The notes under the pieces are model-generated. The model ran no database searches. It saw only the letters and a program-made list of their open reading frames with translations, and was not told where the DNA came from. The position numbers were made by a program, and so were the translations under genes. DNA of 64,000 nt from Chloroflexi bacterium 54-19. GTDB taxonomy: Bacteria; Chloroflexota; Chloroflexia; Chloroheliales; Chloroheliaceae. Each line of letters opens with the position of its first letter. Position 1 is the stretch's first letter. This document shows positions 1 through 9,463 of the stretch, piece by piece. Where the stretch lies: positions 85,873 to 149,872 of the forward strand of contig MKTJ01000036.1 in the NCBI GenBank assembly GCA_001898225.1, read 5' to 3'.

Positions 1-1344
1 AATTTTCTGGACCGGGTCAACCGTCCCGGCTAACTTGGCTACCAGGGCATGCCCAACTTCGTGATAAGCCACGGTGACGCGCTCTTTTTCGCTGACAATC
101 CGGCTCTTGCGCTCCGGCCCGGCCAGGACGCGGTCAATTGCTTCTTCCAGTTCGGACAGGCCGATAGCTTTCTTGTTGCGGCGGGCGGTCAGGATGGCCG
201 CTTCGTTACATAGGTTCATCAGGTCGGCCCCACTGAAACCGGGGGTCTGGCGAGCAATCCGGTCGAGGTCCACCTCCGGGGCAAAGGGTTTACCCTTGGC
301 GTGAACACTCAGGATAGCGGCGCGGCCCTTGTAATCCGGGTTGTCAATGGTAACCTGGCGGTCGAAACGGCCAGGGCGGAGCAACGCCGCGTCGAGGACA
401 TCGGGCCTGTTGGTGGCCGCAATGATTATGATGTTGGTGTTGCTATCAAACCCGTCCATTTCGACGAGCATCTGGTTCAGGGTCTGTTCGCGTTCATCGG
501 TGCCGCCACCGGCGCGGGCCCCACGTTTGCGACCCAGGGCATCCACCTCATCAATAAAGATGATACAGGGAGCCATTTTCTTGGCGCGGGCGAACAGGTT
601 GCGGACGCGGCTGGCCCCGACACCCACGTACATTTCGACAAATTCGCTGCCGCTCACGCTCAGAAACGGTACGTTGGCTTCCCCGGCGACCGCTTTCGCA
701 ATCAGGGTCTTGCCCGTACCGGGTGACCCAACCAGGAGGACACCTTTAGGGATACGCGCACCCAGGGCGGCGAATTTATCCGGCCTTTTCAGGAATTCGA
801 CGACTTCCTGCAATTCCTGCTTGGCTTCGTCGGCCCCGGCCACATCTTCGAAGGTAACTCCGGCCTTCTGGGGAGTAATCAAACGGGCCTGGCTGCGCCC
901 CATAGAGAAAGGTCCGCCTGCAAAATCGTTATTGGAGTCACCTCCGTTACGGCGACGACGTCTCCAATATAAGAATCCCAGGAAAAGGACCATGACAGCA
1001 ACCATCAGCACGAAGTTGCGTAGCGGGTCGGACATGCCACCGGTATCATTTTCAACATCGGGATATTTATCATCCGGCACACCCGCGTTCGCGAGCATAT
1101 CATCAATTTTCTGGCGTCCGGCGGGGATGGTGCTGGTGAAGGTCTGATTATCTTTGTTGAGGACTACTATAATATTGCGGTTGTTGGAGTTTGTGGTTAT
1201 AGACTTTACTTCACCGGCACGGGCCTTGGTCAGGACATCGCTAAAGGCTAATTTCTCCGGCGTATTTGCGCCTGTGAGAAAATAGATGGCTACCAACACA
1301 ACGATTACTAAGGCTGCGCCTATAGCCAGGATTTTTTTACTCAT
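1..1344 (-). CDS. ftsH: ATP-dependent zinc metalloprotease FtsH (3' end outside window)
   Basis: Membrane-anchored AAA+ protease that degrades misfolded membrane proteins and short-lived regulators. The first 448 codons are visible, read leftward to the window edge. Two membrane segments (about residues 4-24 and 108-128) flank an extracytoplasmic domain. The AAA module follows, with Walker A GSPGTGKT (from residue 206; most homologues have GPPGTGKT), Walker [10 protein letters not shown] (D265, E266) and the LRPGRFDR arginine-finger region. The zinc motif HEVGH is at residues 428-432. The ATG at 1344 is preceded by AGGGAAG. About 390 bases separate it from the next gene upstream, so it is probably transcribed alone. 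The family identity is certain; the C-terminus cannot be seen. Confidence 0.97.
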   Translation of the reverse strand, partial: MSKKILAIGAALVIVVLVAIYFLTGANTPEKLAFSDVLTKARAGEVKSITTNSNNRNIIVVLNKDNQTFTSTIPAGRQKIDDMLANAGVPDDKYPDVENDTGGMSDPLRNFVLMVAVMVLFLGFLYWRRRRRNGGDSNNDFAGGPFSMGRSQARLITPQKAGVTFEDVAGADEAKQELQEVVEFLKRPDKFAALGARIPKGVLLVGSPGTGKTLIAKAVAGEANVPFLSVSGSEFVEMYVGVGASRVRNLFARAKKMAPCIIFIDEVDALGRKRGARAGGGTDEREQTLNQMLVEMDGFDSNTNIIIIAATNRPDVLDAALLRPGRFDRQVTIDNPDYKGRAAILSVHAKGKPFAPEVDLDRIARQTPGFSGADLMNLCNEAAILTARRNKKAIGLSELEEAIDRVLAGPERKSRIVSEKERVTVAYHEVGHALVAKLAGTVDPVQKI

Positions 1345-1736
1345 AAAGTACGCTTCCCTACAAATTTTAAAACTGCTGACAGAACCCCCCATTGGGTTGA
1401 GCAAGAGCTTTCGGATAAAAATACGTTGCTCTATACTAACAATTAAACCTAACAATAGACATTAAGAGGCCGTTAAAATTTCTTAATAACCCTATTTTGC
1501 TTAGCCCAAAACTAAACAAGTTCCAGCCTTTAATGTTTTTTTATTTATTCAACTCGGCTTCGACGGTGAAAAAGAGTTGGAGTGAGTATAAAGAATTTAC
1601 GAAGTTACTAATCGCTCGACGGCATTTTAACCGGGAGCCGGATTATTAGCAACCGGTTGTAATTATTTTTGGGGCCAAATCAACCGGGGCCACCGCAAAA
1701 ATTAACAAAGTTCTAATCTCGGATGGATTATTTATG
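1345..1736. other. Intergenic region upstream of ftsH
   Basis: About 390 AT-rich bases between the MBL-fold hydrolase and ftsH, both leftward. It must hold the ftsH promoter, but I see no convincing -35/-10 pair. A 10-base perfect palindrome (CAACCGGTTG, 1650-1659) lies just past the end of the upstream gene. No coding sequence with a ribosome binding site was found. Confidence 0.4.
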
Positions 1737-2528
1737 TTATTCGATAACGATTGATTCCAGGTCTTTTGGAATACTGAATTTTCCCTTGAAACCATGTGTT
1801 TCGGTAATTTCACGGGCTAAATCGGCGTGGGAACAACTCATCTGCTCGGAATGATGGATTAAAAGGGTGTGACGGGCCTGGACCTGACTGGCGATTTCGC
1901 TAAAGGTTGCTGAAGTCAGGTGGAAGGTAATACCGGCCAACTCGGTTTCTTCGTCGCAGAAAGTGCATTCCATCATCAAATAATCGGCTCCCCTGGCAAA
2001 TTCGAGAAAGACGGGAGTTGAGGCGGTGTCGCTGCTATAGACCAGGGTCTGGCCGTCCGGAAAAATTATCCGGGAAGCCACGCTGGGAACAGCGTGCAGG
2101 GTCGGGGTAGTCCGCAAGGTAAAAGCCGGTTCTTCGATAACCAGTTCGTCCTGGTTGCCTTCGATGGTGTGCAAAACAATCGGAAATTCTTTGATAGGGC
2201 GGCTGCGTAAATCCCAGAGGTCGAGTAGGACTTCGATGACCCGCATGGCAGCGGGCAGGGCGTAAATATGGAGCGGCTCGGTGCGCCCTTTAATCCAGAG
2301 ACACTCTACCAGCGAAGGAAGCCCGCTGATATGGTCAATATGGTGGTGTGTAATCAGTATATGTTTTAGTTTGGCCGGGTCAGCGCCGATACGCAAGAGT
2401 TTGCGGAAAGGCGAACCGCTACAATCTATCATCATCAAAACATCGTTACTTTCGACCAGTAACGAAGAATTATCCTGCGAAATTGAAGGTAGGGCTGCGC
2501 CGGTGCCTAAGAAAAATATGCGTTGCAT
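1737..2528 (-). CDS. MBL-fold metallo-hydrolase, ribonuclease Z-like
   Basis: A 263-residue metallo-beta-lactamase-fold hydrolase. The N-terminal FLGTGAALPS strand and the metal motif HHHIDH (residues 61-66) match the RNase Z / arylsulfatase-like branch, which binds two zinc ions. Further candidate ligands are the Asp of YSSDTAS and the late His of LLIHHSEQ. It is shorter than typical RNase Z (about 305 residues) and I do not see a clear exosite arm, so a tRNA 3'-processing role is not assured; phosphodiesterase-like activity is possible. The ATG at 2528 follows AAAGGA. It is divergent from the TPR gene at 2682. Confidence 0.85.
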   Translation of the reverse strand: MQRIFFLGTGAALPSISQDNSSLLVESNDVLMMIDCSGSPFRKLLRIGADPAKLKHILITHHHIDHISGLPSLVECLWIKGRTEPLHIYALPAAMRVIEVLLDLWDLRSRPIKEFPIVLHTIEGNQDELVIEEPAFTLRTTPTLHAVPSVASRIIFPDGQTLVYSSDTASTPVFLEFARGADYLMMECTFCDEETELAGITFHLTSATFSEIASQVQARHTLLIHHSEQMSCSHADLAREITETHGFKGKFSIPKDLESIVIE

Positions 2529-2636
2529 TAAAGGTCCTTTCTAACCTTTAGCGTATGAAGTATTTTCTCCATAAATTGGCGGACCTGTCTATGATTTTTA
2601 TCACTATTCTACCAGGCATACCAACCCCCACGAGGG

Positions 2637-2642
2637 TATAAT
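2637..2642 (+). promoter_or_regulatory. Candidate -10 element for the TPR gene
   Basis: A perfect TATAAT lies 40 bases upstream of the ATG at 2682. No good -35 hexamer is seen at the usual distance, so the call rests on the -10 alone. Confidence 0.4.
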
Positions 2643-2681
2643 AGGGGTCTAATTACAAATATTATTAAAGAGTTTGGAAAA

Positions 2682-4706
2682 ATGGCAAAGAAAAAAGATA
2701 CTAAAAAAGACCAACGGCCCAACCGGACTATCCAACTGCAATTTGCGGATAAAACCGCCGAGCGATACCTGCAAAGCCAGTTGTCCAAAGGCGAACGGCT
2801 TTTTGAAGCCGGGCATTATGACGAAGGGTTGAAAATCCTCGAACCGCTGGCCCAACGGTACCCCGATAATTTACAGCTTCTGGAGTTGCTGGGTGCAACT
2901 TACGGCAGCCTCGGTTACCGGGCCGAAGCGCAAGCTGCTTTCGAAACAGCCCTGGCTCTACCGGGTCAGAAGGCCGGGATGCTGACCCGTTTCAACCTCA
3001 TTCAAACCTATATTTTAAGTGACTATCCCTTCCTGGCCTACGACCTGGCCCAGGAACTGGACTGCCTGGCCCTGGCCCGCGAGACTCGCCAGCCCTCGAA
3101 CCTGGACATGTGCCGCGATTTAGTCGAAAACGCCCGCCAGCTTATCGAGAACGCCGCCGAGGAAAATGGCCGCGACCCCCTGGCCTTCGAGCCGGTCGGA
3201 CGGGCCCACGACCGGGGGCGGCTGGCCCTGGGCAAAGAGGATTATAGCACCGCCCGCGAATTCTTCGAGGAAGCGGTCCGGCTGGACGGCAAATTAGCCC
3301 TGGCCTTGAACAATCTGGCCCTGGCCTGTCTGCTGGATAACGCCCTACCCGAAGCCGAACAGGCCGCCCGGCGGGTGGTCGAAATAGATCCCGAAAACCG
3401 GGCCGCGCTCAGCCTGCTGGTCAGGCTTGCGGTCATCCGGGGCGACACCACTAACGCCGAAAGTTTTTTGAAACAGTTACAGGATTTACCCAACGCCATG
3501 GCTTTCTCTGACCGGATGAAGCTGGCCGAAGCCCTGGCTGCTCTCGACCGGGACGAGGAATTGCTGGCCCTGGTGCAACCAATTTTAGGGCAAAACCCCG
3601 CCGATATTTTGCTGGACGAACCCTCCTACGAGGAGTTGGTGACCTTTGGGACAGTCGCGGCGGCGAACCTGAGCCAGAACTTGCTGGCGATGCGTTTTCT
3701 CAGTGAAGCCCGCCCCTTCACCCGGCCAACCCTGCTTGAGAGGACCCTTTTCGCCCTGGAAAACAACGAACGCGGTCCACGCCAGGACGGGCGGTTCTTC
3801 TATTACGACCCGGTGGCGGCCTTTCCCCCGGCGGCAGCTTATTTCACCGAACTCTCGAGCAGTTTGCAAGAGACCGGCACCACCGATTACCGGGCCGGTT
3901 TGCGCCAGTTTTTTAAGGAATTTGGCCTGGCTGCGCTGGAAGTAGCCGCCTACAAATACTGGATTGACCGCGAACCCTCCCTCGTGGCCGATTTACTGGT
4001 GCAGGCCCTGGTTTCTGGCGTGGAAGGCGGCGAGGAAATGGTCCGCCGGTTAGCCTTCACTCGTAGCGGAGACGATTTGCAGCGCTTAACGGCAGCCAGA
4101 GTCTTGCAGGATAACAACTTTATCGGGGCGGACGAGCGATTGAAAATCTGGTTAGGCCAACGCCTGGCCGTCGGAACATTGGCGGAGCTTGAAAAACGCC
4201 AGCGGGAGTTAGCTCAGCGCCCGGCCTCGCCTGACCTGGACCACCAGACCGCCAGCCAGTTAAACCAGGCCCTCGACGCCATGCGTCAGGGCGACCGAGC
4301 CGGGGCCATCACCCGTTATCGTCAGATTGTCGAGAAAAACCCGCGTCTCAAACAGGCTTACCAGAATTTAGCGGCCCTACTTTCCGGCCAGGGCGATAAC
4401 GCCGGGGCCATCGGTTATTTACGGCAGGCCCTGGCAGTTGACCCGGACTATATTCCCGCTCAACTGGCCCTGTCCCAGCTTTTAATTGCCTCAGACCAGC
4501 TTGAAGAAGCCGCGAAAATACTAAACTATCTCCGGGATAAAAAGGGTGGGTTCTTCCTGGACGAACTGGAAGCTTATTACCTGGCCCTGGCTTCCCTCTA
4601 TCGTAAGCTGGATAAACCGGATAATGCAAAGGCCGCCCTACAAGAGTTGTTAGGGATTGACCCCGACAACCGGGCGGCCCAGGCTCTCCTTTCTCAGTTC
4701 GAATAA
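2682..4706 (+). CDS. Tetratricopeptide-repeat protein
   Basis: A 674-residue soluble TPR protein. It has a highly charged start (MAKKKDTKKDQ), N-terminal TPR units from about residue 30 (GERLFEAGHYDEGLKILEP), more at about 185-260, a non-repeat middle containing FYYDPVAAFPPAAAYF (about 365-380), and a C-terminal TPR tandem from about 525. No signal peptide or membrane segment is visible, so it is probably a cytoplasmic scaffold. The start is an ATG with a weak AAAGAG site. It ends at a strong shared terminator. The architecture is clear; the function is unknown. Confidence 0.88.
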   Translation: MAKKKDTKKDQRPNRTIQLQFADKTAERYLQSQLSKGERLFEAGHYDEGLKILEPLAQRYPDNLQLLELLGATYGSLGYRAEAQAAFETALALPGQKAGMLTRFNLIQTYILSDYPFLAYDLAQELDCLALARETRQPSNLDMCRDLVENARQLIENAAEENGRDPLAFEPVGRAHDRGRLALGKEDYSTAREFFEEAVRLDGKLALALNNLALACLLDNALPEAEQAARRVVEIDPENRAALSLLVRLAVIRGDTTNAESFLKQLQDLPNAMAFSDRMKLAEALAALDRDEELLALVQPILGQNPADILLDEPSYEELVTFGTVAAANLSQNLLAMRFLSEARPFTRPTLLERTLFALENNERGPRQDGRFFYYDPVAAFPPAAAYFTELSSSLQETGTTDYRAGLRQFFKEFGLAALEVAAYKYWIDREPSLVADLLVQALVSGVEGGEEMVRRLAFTRSGDDLQRLTAARVLQDNNFIGADERLKIWLGQRLAVGTLAELEKRQRELAQRPASPDLDHQTASQLNQALDAMRQGDRAGAITRYRQIVEKNPRLKQAYQNLAALLSGQGDNAGAIGYLRQALAVDPDYIPAQLALSQLLIASDQLEEAAKILNYLRDKKGGFFLDELEAYYLALASLYRKLDKPDNAKAALQELLGIDPDNRAAQALLSQFE

Positions 4707-4721
4707 GTTCTGTTATAAAAT

Positions 4722-4762
4722 AAAACCCTCCTGTCTGGTTTCGGGCCAGACAGGAGGGTTTT
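4722..4762. terminator. Bidirectional intrinsic terminator
   Basis: Perfect 17-bp stem (4722-4738 with 4746-4762), 7-base loop, A-run on the left and T-run on the right. It serves both the rightward TPR gene and the leftward amylase gene that converge here. Confidence 0.93.
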
Positions 4763-4767
4763 TAAGC

Positions 4768-6327
4768 CTAGTCTTTGGCTATGCGGACCACTTCCAAAAT
4801 CATGCCTGTGCGCGGCGGCACTTTGAAGTTTTCAAGCTGCCCACCTGGTAAAATCCGGTAGATGTGGCGGTCCTGGTTACCGGTGTCCATCAGTGTCAGC
4901 AAAATGCTATCTTCTTTCAGGTAAGGGCTATCACCGAGGGCCGGGACGGTCACGGTTTCGTTGCCGGTGTTGAGGGCAATCACCATTTTTTCTTCATTAT
5001 CCTGACGGCCAAACATGAACAATTGACCCTCGGCATAGAGCGGGTCGAAAGAACCACGCCGGAGGGCCGGGTGGTCGTGCCGGGCGTCAGTCGCCTTCTT
5101 AAAGAACGATTGGAGCGAGGTATTCCAGCGCGCCTTGTCCCAGGGGAACGCGCGGCGGCTATCGGGGTCTTTGCCACCACCCAGGCCTATTTCGTCGCCA
5201 TAATAGATACAAGGCGCTCCCGGATAGGACATCTGGAACAGGGTCGCCAGCCGCAAGGCGCTTTCGTCACCCCGTGCAATGTTGATATAACGGGCGGTAT
5301 CGTGGCTGTTAAGCAGGTTTAGCTGGGCCCCGGTTATTTCTTTGGGGTAGAGCGAAAGCAGGTCGAGAATAGCTCGCTGAAAAGTCTTGGCGTCAACCCG
5401 TTCCAACCAGCCACTGATGCCGGTGCCGTCAAGCGCACCGAAGTCAATATCCTGGACGAAGAAAGCGAGGCAACAGCGCGTAAACAGGTAGTTCATAACG
5501 CTGTCGAACTGGTCACCCTGCAACCAGCGGCTGGCGTTGGTCCAGATTTCACCACAGATATAGGCCTCCGGGTTAACCGATTTCACCTGGCGGCGGAACT
5601 CGCGCCAGAATTCGTCATCGTTAATTTCTTCGGGAACATCGAGCCGCCAGCCGTCAATCCCGAATTCCAGCCAGTAACGCCCAACCGACCAGAGGAATTC
5701 GCGGACAGCCTTGGTTGAAGTGTTGAACTTGGGCAGGGCCGGGAGGTTCCACCAGGCGGCATAGTTGGGATAATCGGTATAAGCCCGGACCGGGAAATCC
5801 GAGAAATAAAACCAATCCAGGTAAGGTGAGGCGTGCCCGTTTTCAAGAGCGTGGTTGAACTGGTAAAAACCCCGGCTGGCATGGTTGAAAACGCCATCCA
5901 GTATTACCCGGATGCCCCGCGTGTGGGCGACATCGAGCAGCTTGCGCAGGGCCGCGTTACCACCAAGAATCGGGTCGACCTGAAAATAATCGTGGGTGTG
6001 GTAACGATGGTTTGCGGCGGAGGCAAAAATCGGGTTCAAATAGATGGCCGTAATTCCAAGGTCAGCCAGGTAATCAATATTTTCCGCGATGCCAACCAGG
6101 TCGCCACCCTTGTAGCCATAAGTGGTCGGCGGGGTATCCCAGGGTTCCAGGTTAGAGGGCTTGGCAACTGTTTCTGAACGAGCAAAACGGTCGGGGAAAA
6201 TCTGGTAGAAAACAGCATCTTTGACCCATTCCGGGGTGCGCGCTTCGACCGGTGAAGCGAAAGCCGGGTCAACCGCCGGATTAACTGCCGGGTTAGACTG
6301 GGATGTTTTGTCAAGCCTATCTGTCAA
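4768..6327 (-). CDS. GH13 alpha-amylase family enzyme (neopullulanase/maltogenic-amylase-like)
   Basis: A 519-residue glycoside hydrolase family 13 protein that should hydrolyse alpha-glucans or maltodextrins. It starts at FYQIFPDRFARS and shows the four conserved regions: DGVFNH, GWRLDVPEEI (nucleophile Asp), CGEIW (acid/base Glu) and LLNSHDTARY (transition-state Asp). The order and the DRF start resemble neopullulanase/cyclomaltodextrinase, but the N-terminal N-domain of that group is missing. No signal peptide is seen, so it is probably cytoplasmic. The start is TTG at 6327 behind GAAAGG; there is no nearby ATG. Exact substrate specificity is unknown. Confidence 0.92.
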   Translation of the reverse strand: MTDRLDKTSQSNPAVNPAVDPAFASPVEARTPEWVKDAVFYQIFPDRFARSETVAKPSNLEPWDTPPTTYGYKGGDLVGIAENIDYLADLGITAIYLNPIFASAANHRYHTHDYFQVDPILGGNAALRKLLDVAHTRGIRVILDGVFNHASRGFYQFNHALENGHASPYLDWFYFSDFPVRAYTDYPNYAAWWNLPALPKFNTSTKAVREFLWSVGRYWLEFGIDGWRLDVPEEINDDEFWREFRRQVKSVNPEAYICGEIWTNASRWLQGDQFDSVMNYLFTRCCLAFFVQDIDFGALDGTGISGWLERVDAKTFQRAILDLLSLYPKEITGAQLNLLNSHDTARYINIARGDESALRLATLFQMSYPGAPCIYYGDEIGLGGGKDPDSRRAFPWDKARWNTSLQSFFKKATDARHDHPALRRGSFDPLYAEGQLFMFGRQDNEEKMVIALNTGNETVTVPALGDSPYLKEDSILLTLMDTGNQDRHIYRILPGGQLENFKVPPRTGMILEVVRIAKD

Positions 6328-6437
6328 AATTCAAACCTTTCTATAAATGAAGGTAAAAGTTTTAGTGTTGTGATAAAAATTAGTACGTTGGATACCCTAA
6401 AATGTGCAAATAGTCAAATCTTTTGCCTTATCCCAAT

Positions 6438-8312
6438 TTAGCCCTCTTTTGGTGTCCCCGGTTGGCCCACCTGTGGAGGCACCGGCAAACCCGCCAATCG
6501 CATAATTACCAGCGCGTTCGTGGTCGGGGAAGGGCCTTGCCGTAATTTATAATCGAAACGCAACTGGTCACCCTCCACCTCCTCGCGGAAATGGTAATTA
6601 TGGATAAGCGGGTTAAGCTCGGCCAGGTGAATCAGTTCTAGGTCATGCGTTGAAACCAGACCTACACAACGACTTCCGGCCAAAGCTTGCAAATAAGACC
6701 GGCTACCTGTCAGGCGTTCCCGGTTGTTGGTGCCCCGGAAGATTTCATCAATCAAAAAAAAGACCGGGCGTGGGTCAGGGTCACGGACTGCGTCGAGCAG
6801 GGCTTTCAGGCGTCTGACTTCGGCATAAAAATAAGAAAAACCATCGGTCAACGAATCGCTTACTTTGATACAACCAAAAAGCCGGAACAAACCGGCGCTA
6901 AGGTGTTCAGCATCGACCGGGCCACCCGCATAAGCCAGGCAAAGATTGACACCCACTGCCTTCAAGAAAGAACTTTTCCCGGCCATGTTCGAGCCGGTAA
7001 TAATCGTCATCTCCCCCATCTTTTCCATGCTAAAACTGTTACGAACCTTTTCTTCAGCCGGAATCATGGGGTGGCCGAGTTGGTCGGCCCGGAAGATGGT
7101 TAGCTTGTCCTCCGCCAGGGCCAGGGAGGGGAAAGTATAGCCCTTGTTCAGCCAGCCAAAATTTGCCAGGGAATTCAAACTTTCCAGTTCAAACCAGACT
7201 TCCAACCAACCCGGTAACTGTTTTTCCAGGTCAGCTTTGCGCTTTAGGATCTCCCGGCAAAAGTAGAACCTCCACGGCACCAGGGCATTTAGAACCAACC
7301 AGAGCGGGTAATTGCGCTGGATGGTAATGCCAATGACCACCCACTCCAGGCCGCGCAACTGGCGCGAAGGTCGGGCCGCTTTGTTCAACAGGGGCGCGAG
7401 CAATTCCTTGAGTCGCCGGTTTGCACCATAGCGGTAAGTTTCCAGGTAACCAAAGACCGGTCGCAGGCGAGCCAATCCGTCCCGCAAATTATAAGCTTCG
7501 TAAAAGAGGTCATCGGTATCGCGGCCCTTCACATTGTAAACGATGACATAAACCACGAAGGTGGCAATCCAGAGCGGCGGGACCATACCAAAACGGTTCA
7601 GGACAAACAAGCCTATATTTAAGGCCGCCAGGACGGATAGGGCCACCAGGGTTGGCGTCAGGTTTAGCGAGGTAGTGTGGCGGCGCAGCCAATCCAGCAA
7701 GCGTTGCCCTTCCCAGCGCACACCCGTCTTCAAATCGGAAGAATTCAGGGTAGCCTGTAACCACAGTTTTTCGCGAAAAAGAGCCAATGGGACCAGTTCT
7801 TTGACCAACTCCTGGCGGCGTGTGGTAGCAACCAGGTCCGGGTGAGTCTGGGTCAGCCAATCGCGCAATCGCAGGCTGGCCTCACGGCTGGTTGCTGTAT
7901 CGAGCAGACGATGGACCGAGCGAGGACCGGAAATGTCCAGGTCAATCTCGAAAGGGTGGTCGGGTAGGGTTGGAACCTGCGGGTCGGGCAGGGCCGACCA
8001 ATCCAGGTTCAGGCGGGCCAGTTGCAACCTTTTCAAACCAAGCCAGCCGTTCAAACGCGCGATACTATGGTCGAGACGGCGGTGATAGCGGGCCACGACA
8101 TTAAAAATAATAAAAGTGCCCACCAGAAGCGGCCAACCCAACCAGCCACTCACAAAATAAAACCCCGCCAGGGCCACCAGGATACCACCCACGAACAAGG
8201 CCAACCTGGACCAGGCGTAACGGTTGCTAATGGCGCGCCGGGCAACCAGTAAACGTTCCAGGCGGCCAATTTGCCGTTCCAACCGGGTCCGGCGGCTTTT
8301 GTAATCGGTCAA
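6438..8312 (-). CDS. Membrane-anchored MutS-family ATPase
   Basis: A 624-residue protein with a MutS-type ATPase domain at its C-terminus: Walker A TGSNMAGKSS (439-448), Walker B VFFLIDEIF (517-525) and STHD (554-557). The N-terminal mismatch-recognition domains of MutS1 are absent. Instead there are hydrophobic segments at about 36-72, 218-260 and 322-350, which suggest membrane insertion, with helical lever-like segments between. There is no Smr domain as in MutS2. It belongs to the poorly characterised MutS-related membrane group, so a role in mismatch repair should not be assumed. The start is TTG at 8312 with a weak GGAAA site. Confidence 0.87.
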   Translation of the reverse strand: MTDYKSRRTRLERQIGRLERLLVARRAISNRYAWSRLALFVGGILVALAGFYFVSGWLGWPLLVGTFIIFNVVARYHRRLDHSIARLNGWLGLKRLQLARLNLDWSALPDPQVPTLPDHPFEIDLDISGPRSVHRLLDTATSREASLRLRDWLTQTHPDLVATTRRQELVKELVPLALFREKLWLQATLNSSDLKTGVRWEGQRLLDWLRRHTTSLNLTPTLVALSVLAALNIGLFVLNRFGMVPPLWIATFVVYVIVYNVKGRDTDDLFYEAYNLRDGLARLRPVFGYLETYRYGANRRLKELLAPLLNKAARPSRQLRGLEWVVIGITIQRNYPLWLVLNALVPWRFYFCREILKRKADLEKQLPGWLEVWFELESLNSLANFGWLNKGYTFPSLALAEDKLTIFRADQLGHPMIPAEEKVRNSFSMEKMGEMTIITGSNMAGKSSFLKAVGVNLCLAYAGGPVDAEHLSAGLFRLFGCIKVSDSLTDGFSYFYAEVRRLKALLDAVRDPDPRPVFFLIDEIFRGTNNRERLTGSRSYLQALAGSRCVGLVSTHDLELIHLAELNPLIHNYHFREEVEGDQLRFDYKLRQGPSPTTNALVIMRLAGLPVPPQVGQPGTPKEG

Positions 8313-8472
8313 AATTTCCAGTTTCCGTTAAATCTACAAAACATCCTGGCGGTTGCGGCTAATATGCCGGGAATCCGATAAGCCGCCAATAGAACCTATA
8401 GTTTAGGCTATTTCAGCTTAAACCACAACTCAGGATTGCCTGGGATAATATAAATTTTGGATGAATTTTGAG

Positions 8473-9246
8473 TTAGAGGCTTACTCTGCCCCCGGCGACG
8501 TCGATAGTGAGGCCGGTCAACCAGCTTGCTGCCTCCGAAGCCAGGAAAAGCGTTGTTGCCGCAACATCATAAGTTTCACCAAGCCGTTGCAACGGGAAGA
8601 ACCGGGCGGTCTGTTCCTGTTGCTCTTTTGGCATGTTTTGCTGGACCTTTTCGGTCACAATTAGTGAGGGCGCCAGGCAATTGACCCTGATACCGAATTT
8701 CCCCATATCGGCGGCAAGGTGGCGGGAAAACATAATTATCCCGGCTTTTGCGGCGGAATAGGGGGCCGAAGCAGGACCGGGTAGGCGGCCTGCGCTTGAA
8801 GCCATCGTGATAACCGAGCCGCGTTTCTCCTTAACCATACCGGGGAGGAAACTTTTGGTAACGAGGAAGGTTGCCGTCAGGTTAGTATCAATTACAGCTT
8901 TCCAGCGTTCTTCGCTAATTTCCAGGGTCGGGACCGGTTCACCTCCACTCCCCGCAAAAACGGCCAGGATATGCGGTACACCCCAGGCTTGCTCGACCTC
9001 CTGCCGCATCCGTTCGACCGCGGCCGAGTCGGTTGTATCAGCGGCAATTCCCATCGCCTCGCCGCCCTCGGCCCGGATATCCGCGACCACTTTATCGATA
9101 GCCGCCTGGTCCCGGCCATTTACAGCTACTTTAACCCCGTTTCGCGCCAGTTGGCGGGCCGTTTCTGCCCCAATACCACGCGAACCACCAGTTACAACCG
9201 CCACCTTTCCAGCTAAATCAGGGTAAACCGGGTACTTTTGACTCAT
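8473..9246 (-). CDS. Short-chain dehydrogenase/reductase (SDR)
   Basis: A 257-residue classical SDR that should use NAD(P)H to oxidise or reduce a small alcohol or ketone, possibly an acyl-thioester as in FabG. It shows the cofactor motif TGGSRGIG, a catalytic Ser in TMASSAG and the YSAAK active site. The substrate is unknown. The start was set at the ATG at 9246 because GGAGG sits 7 bases upstream; the earlier in-frame ATG at 9264 would place that site inside the gene. It is divergent from a TetR regulator, which probably controls it. Confidence 0.92.
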   Translation of the reverse strand: MSQKYPVYPDLAGKVAVVTGGSRGIGAETARQLARNGVKVAVNGRDQAAIDKVVADIRAEGGEAMGIAADTTDSAAVERMRQEVEQAWGVPHILAVFAGSGGEPVPTLEISEERWKAVIDTNLTATFLVTKSFLPGMVKEKRGSVITMASSAGRLPGPASAPYSAAKAGIIMFSRHLAADMGKFGIRVNCLAPSLIVTEKVQQNMPKEQQEQTARFFPLQRLGETYDVAATTLFLASEAASWLTGLTIDVAGGRVSL

Positions 9247-9415
9247 TATCAACCTCCAGTCCATTTTTCCTATTGATTCAAATCACGTTGTGCATAATTA
9301 TTTAATTGAGACCTGTTAAAGGGCCGGAAATACCTCCAATTCCTAGAACTGGAAGTCCCGGTTCTTTACAGGCTTAAGCCGAGGGCCTAATATATAAGCC
9401 AACCAAATCATTTAT

Positions 9416-9440
9416 TTAGTCATACAGATTGTATGATTAA
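9416..9440. promoter_or_regulatory. Probable TetR-family operator
   Basis: A 25-base inverted repeat: TCATACA-GAT-TGTATGA is perfect over 7-base arms (9420-9436) and extends to 11-base arms with one mismatch. It sits 23 bases before the TetR start and inside the divergent SDR/TetR promoter region. That is the usual place for an autoregulatory operator controlling both genes. Confidence 0.7.
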
Positions 9441-9463
9441 TTCTTTGAAGGAGTCAAGCTTTT

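Noticed and set aside
341..1147. Long rightward reading frame across ftsH
   Set aside because: It is the reverse-strand shadow of ftsH: the leftward frame carries Walker A, Walker B and HEVGH. The rightward translation is low-complexity Ser/Arg/Pro sequence.
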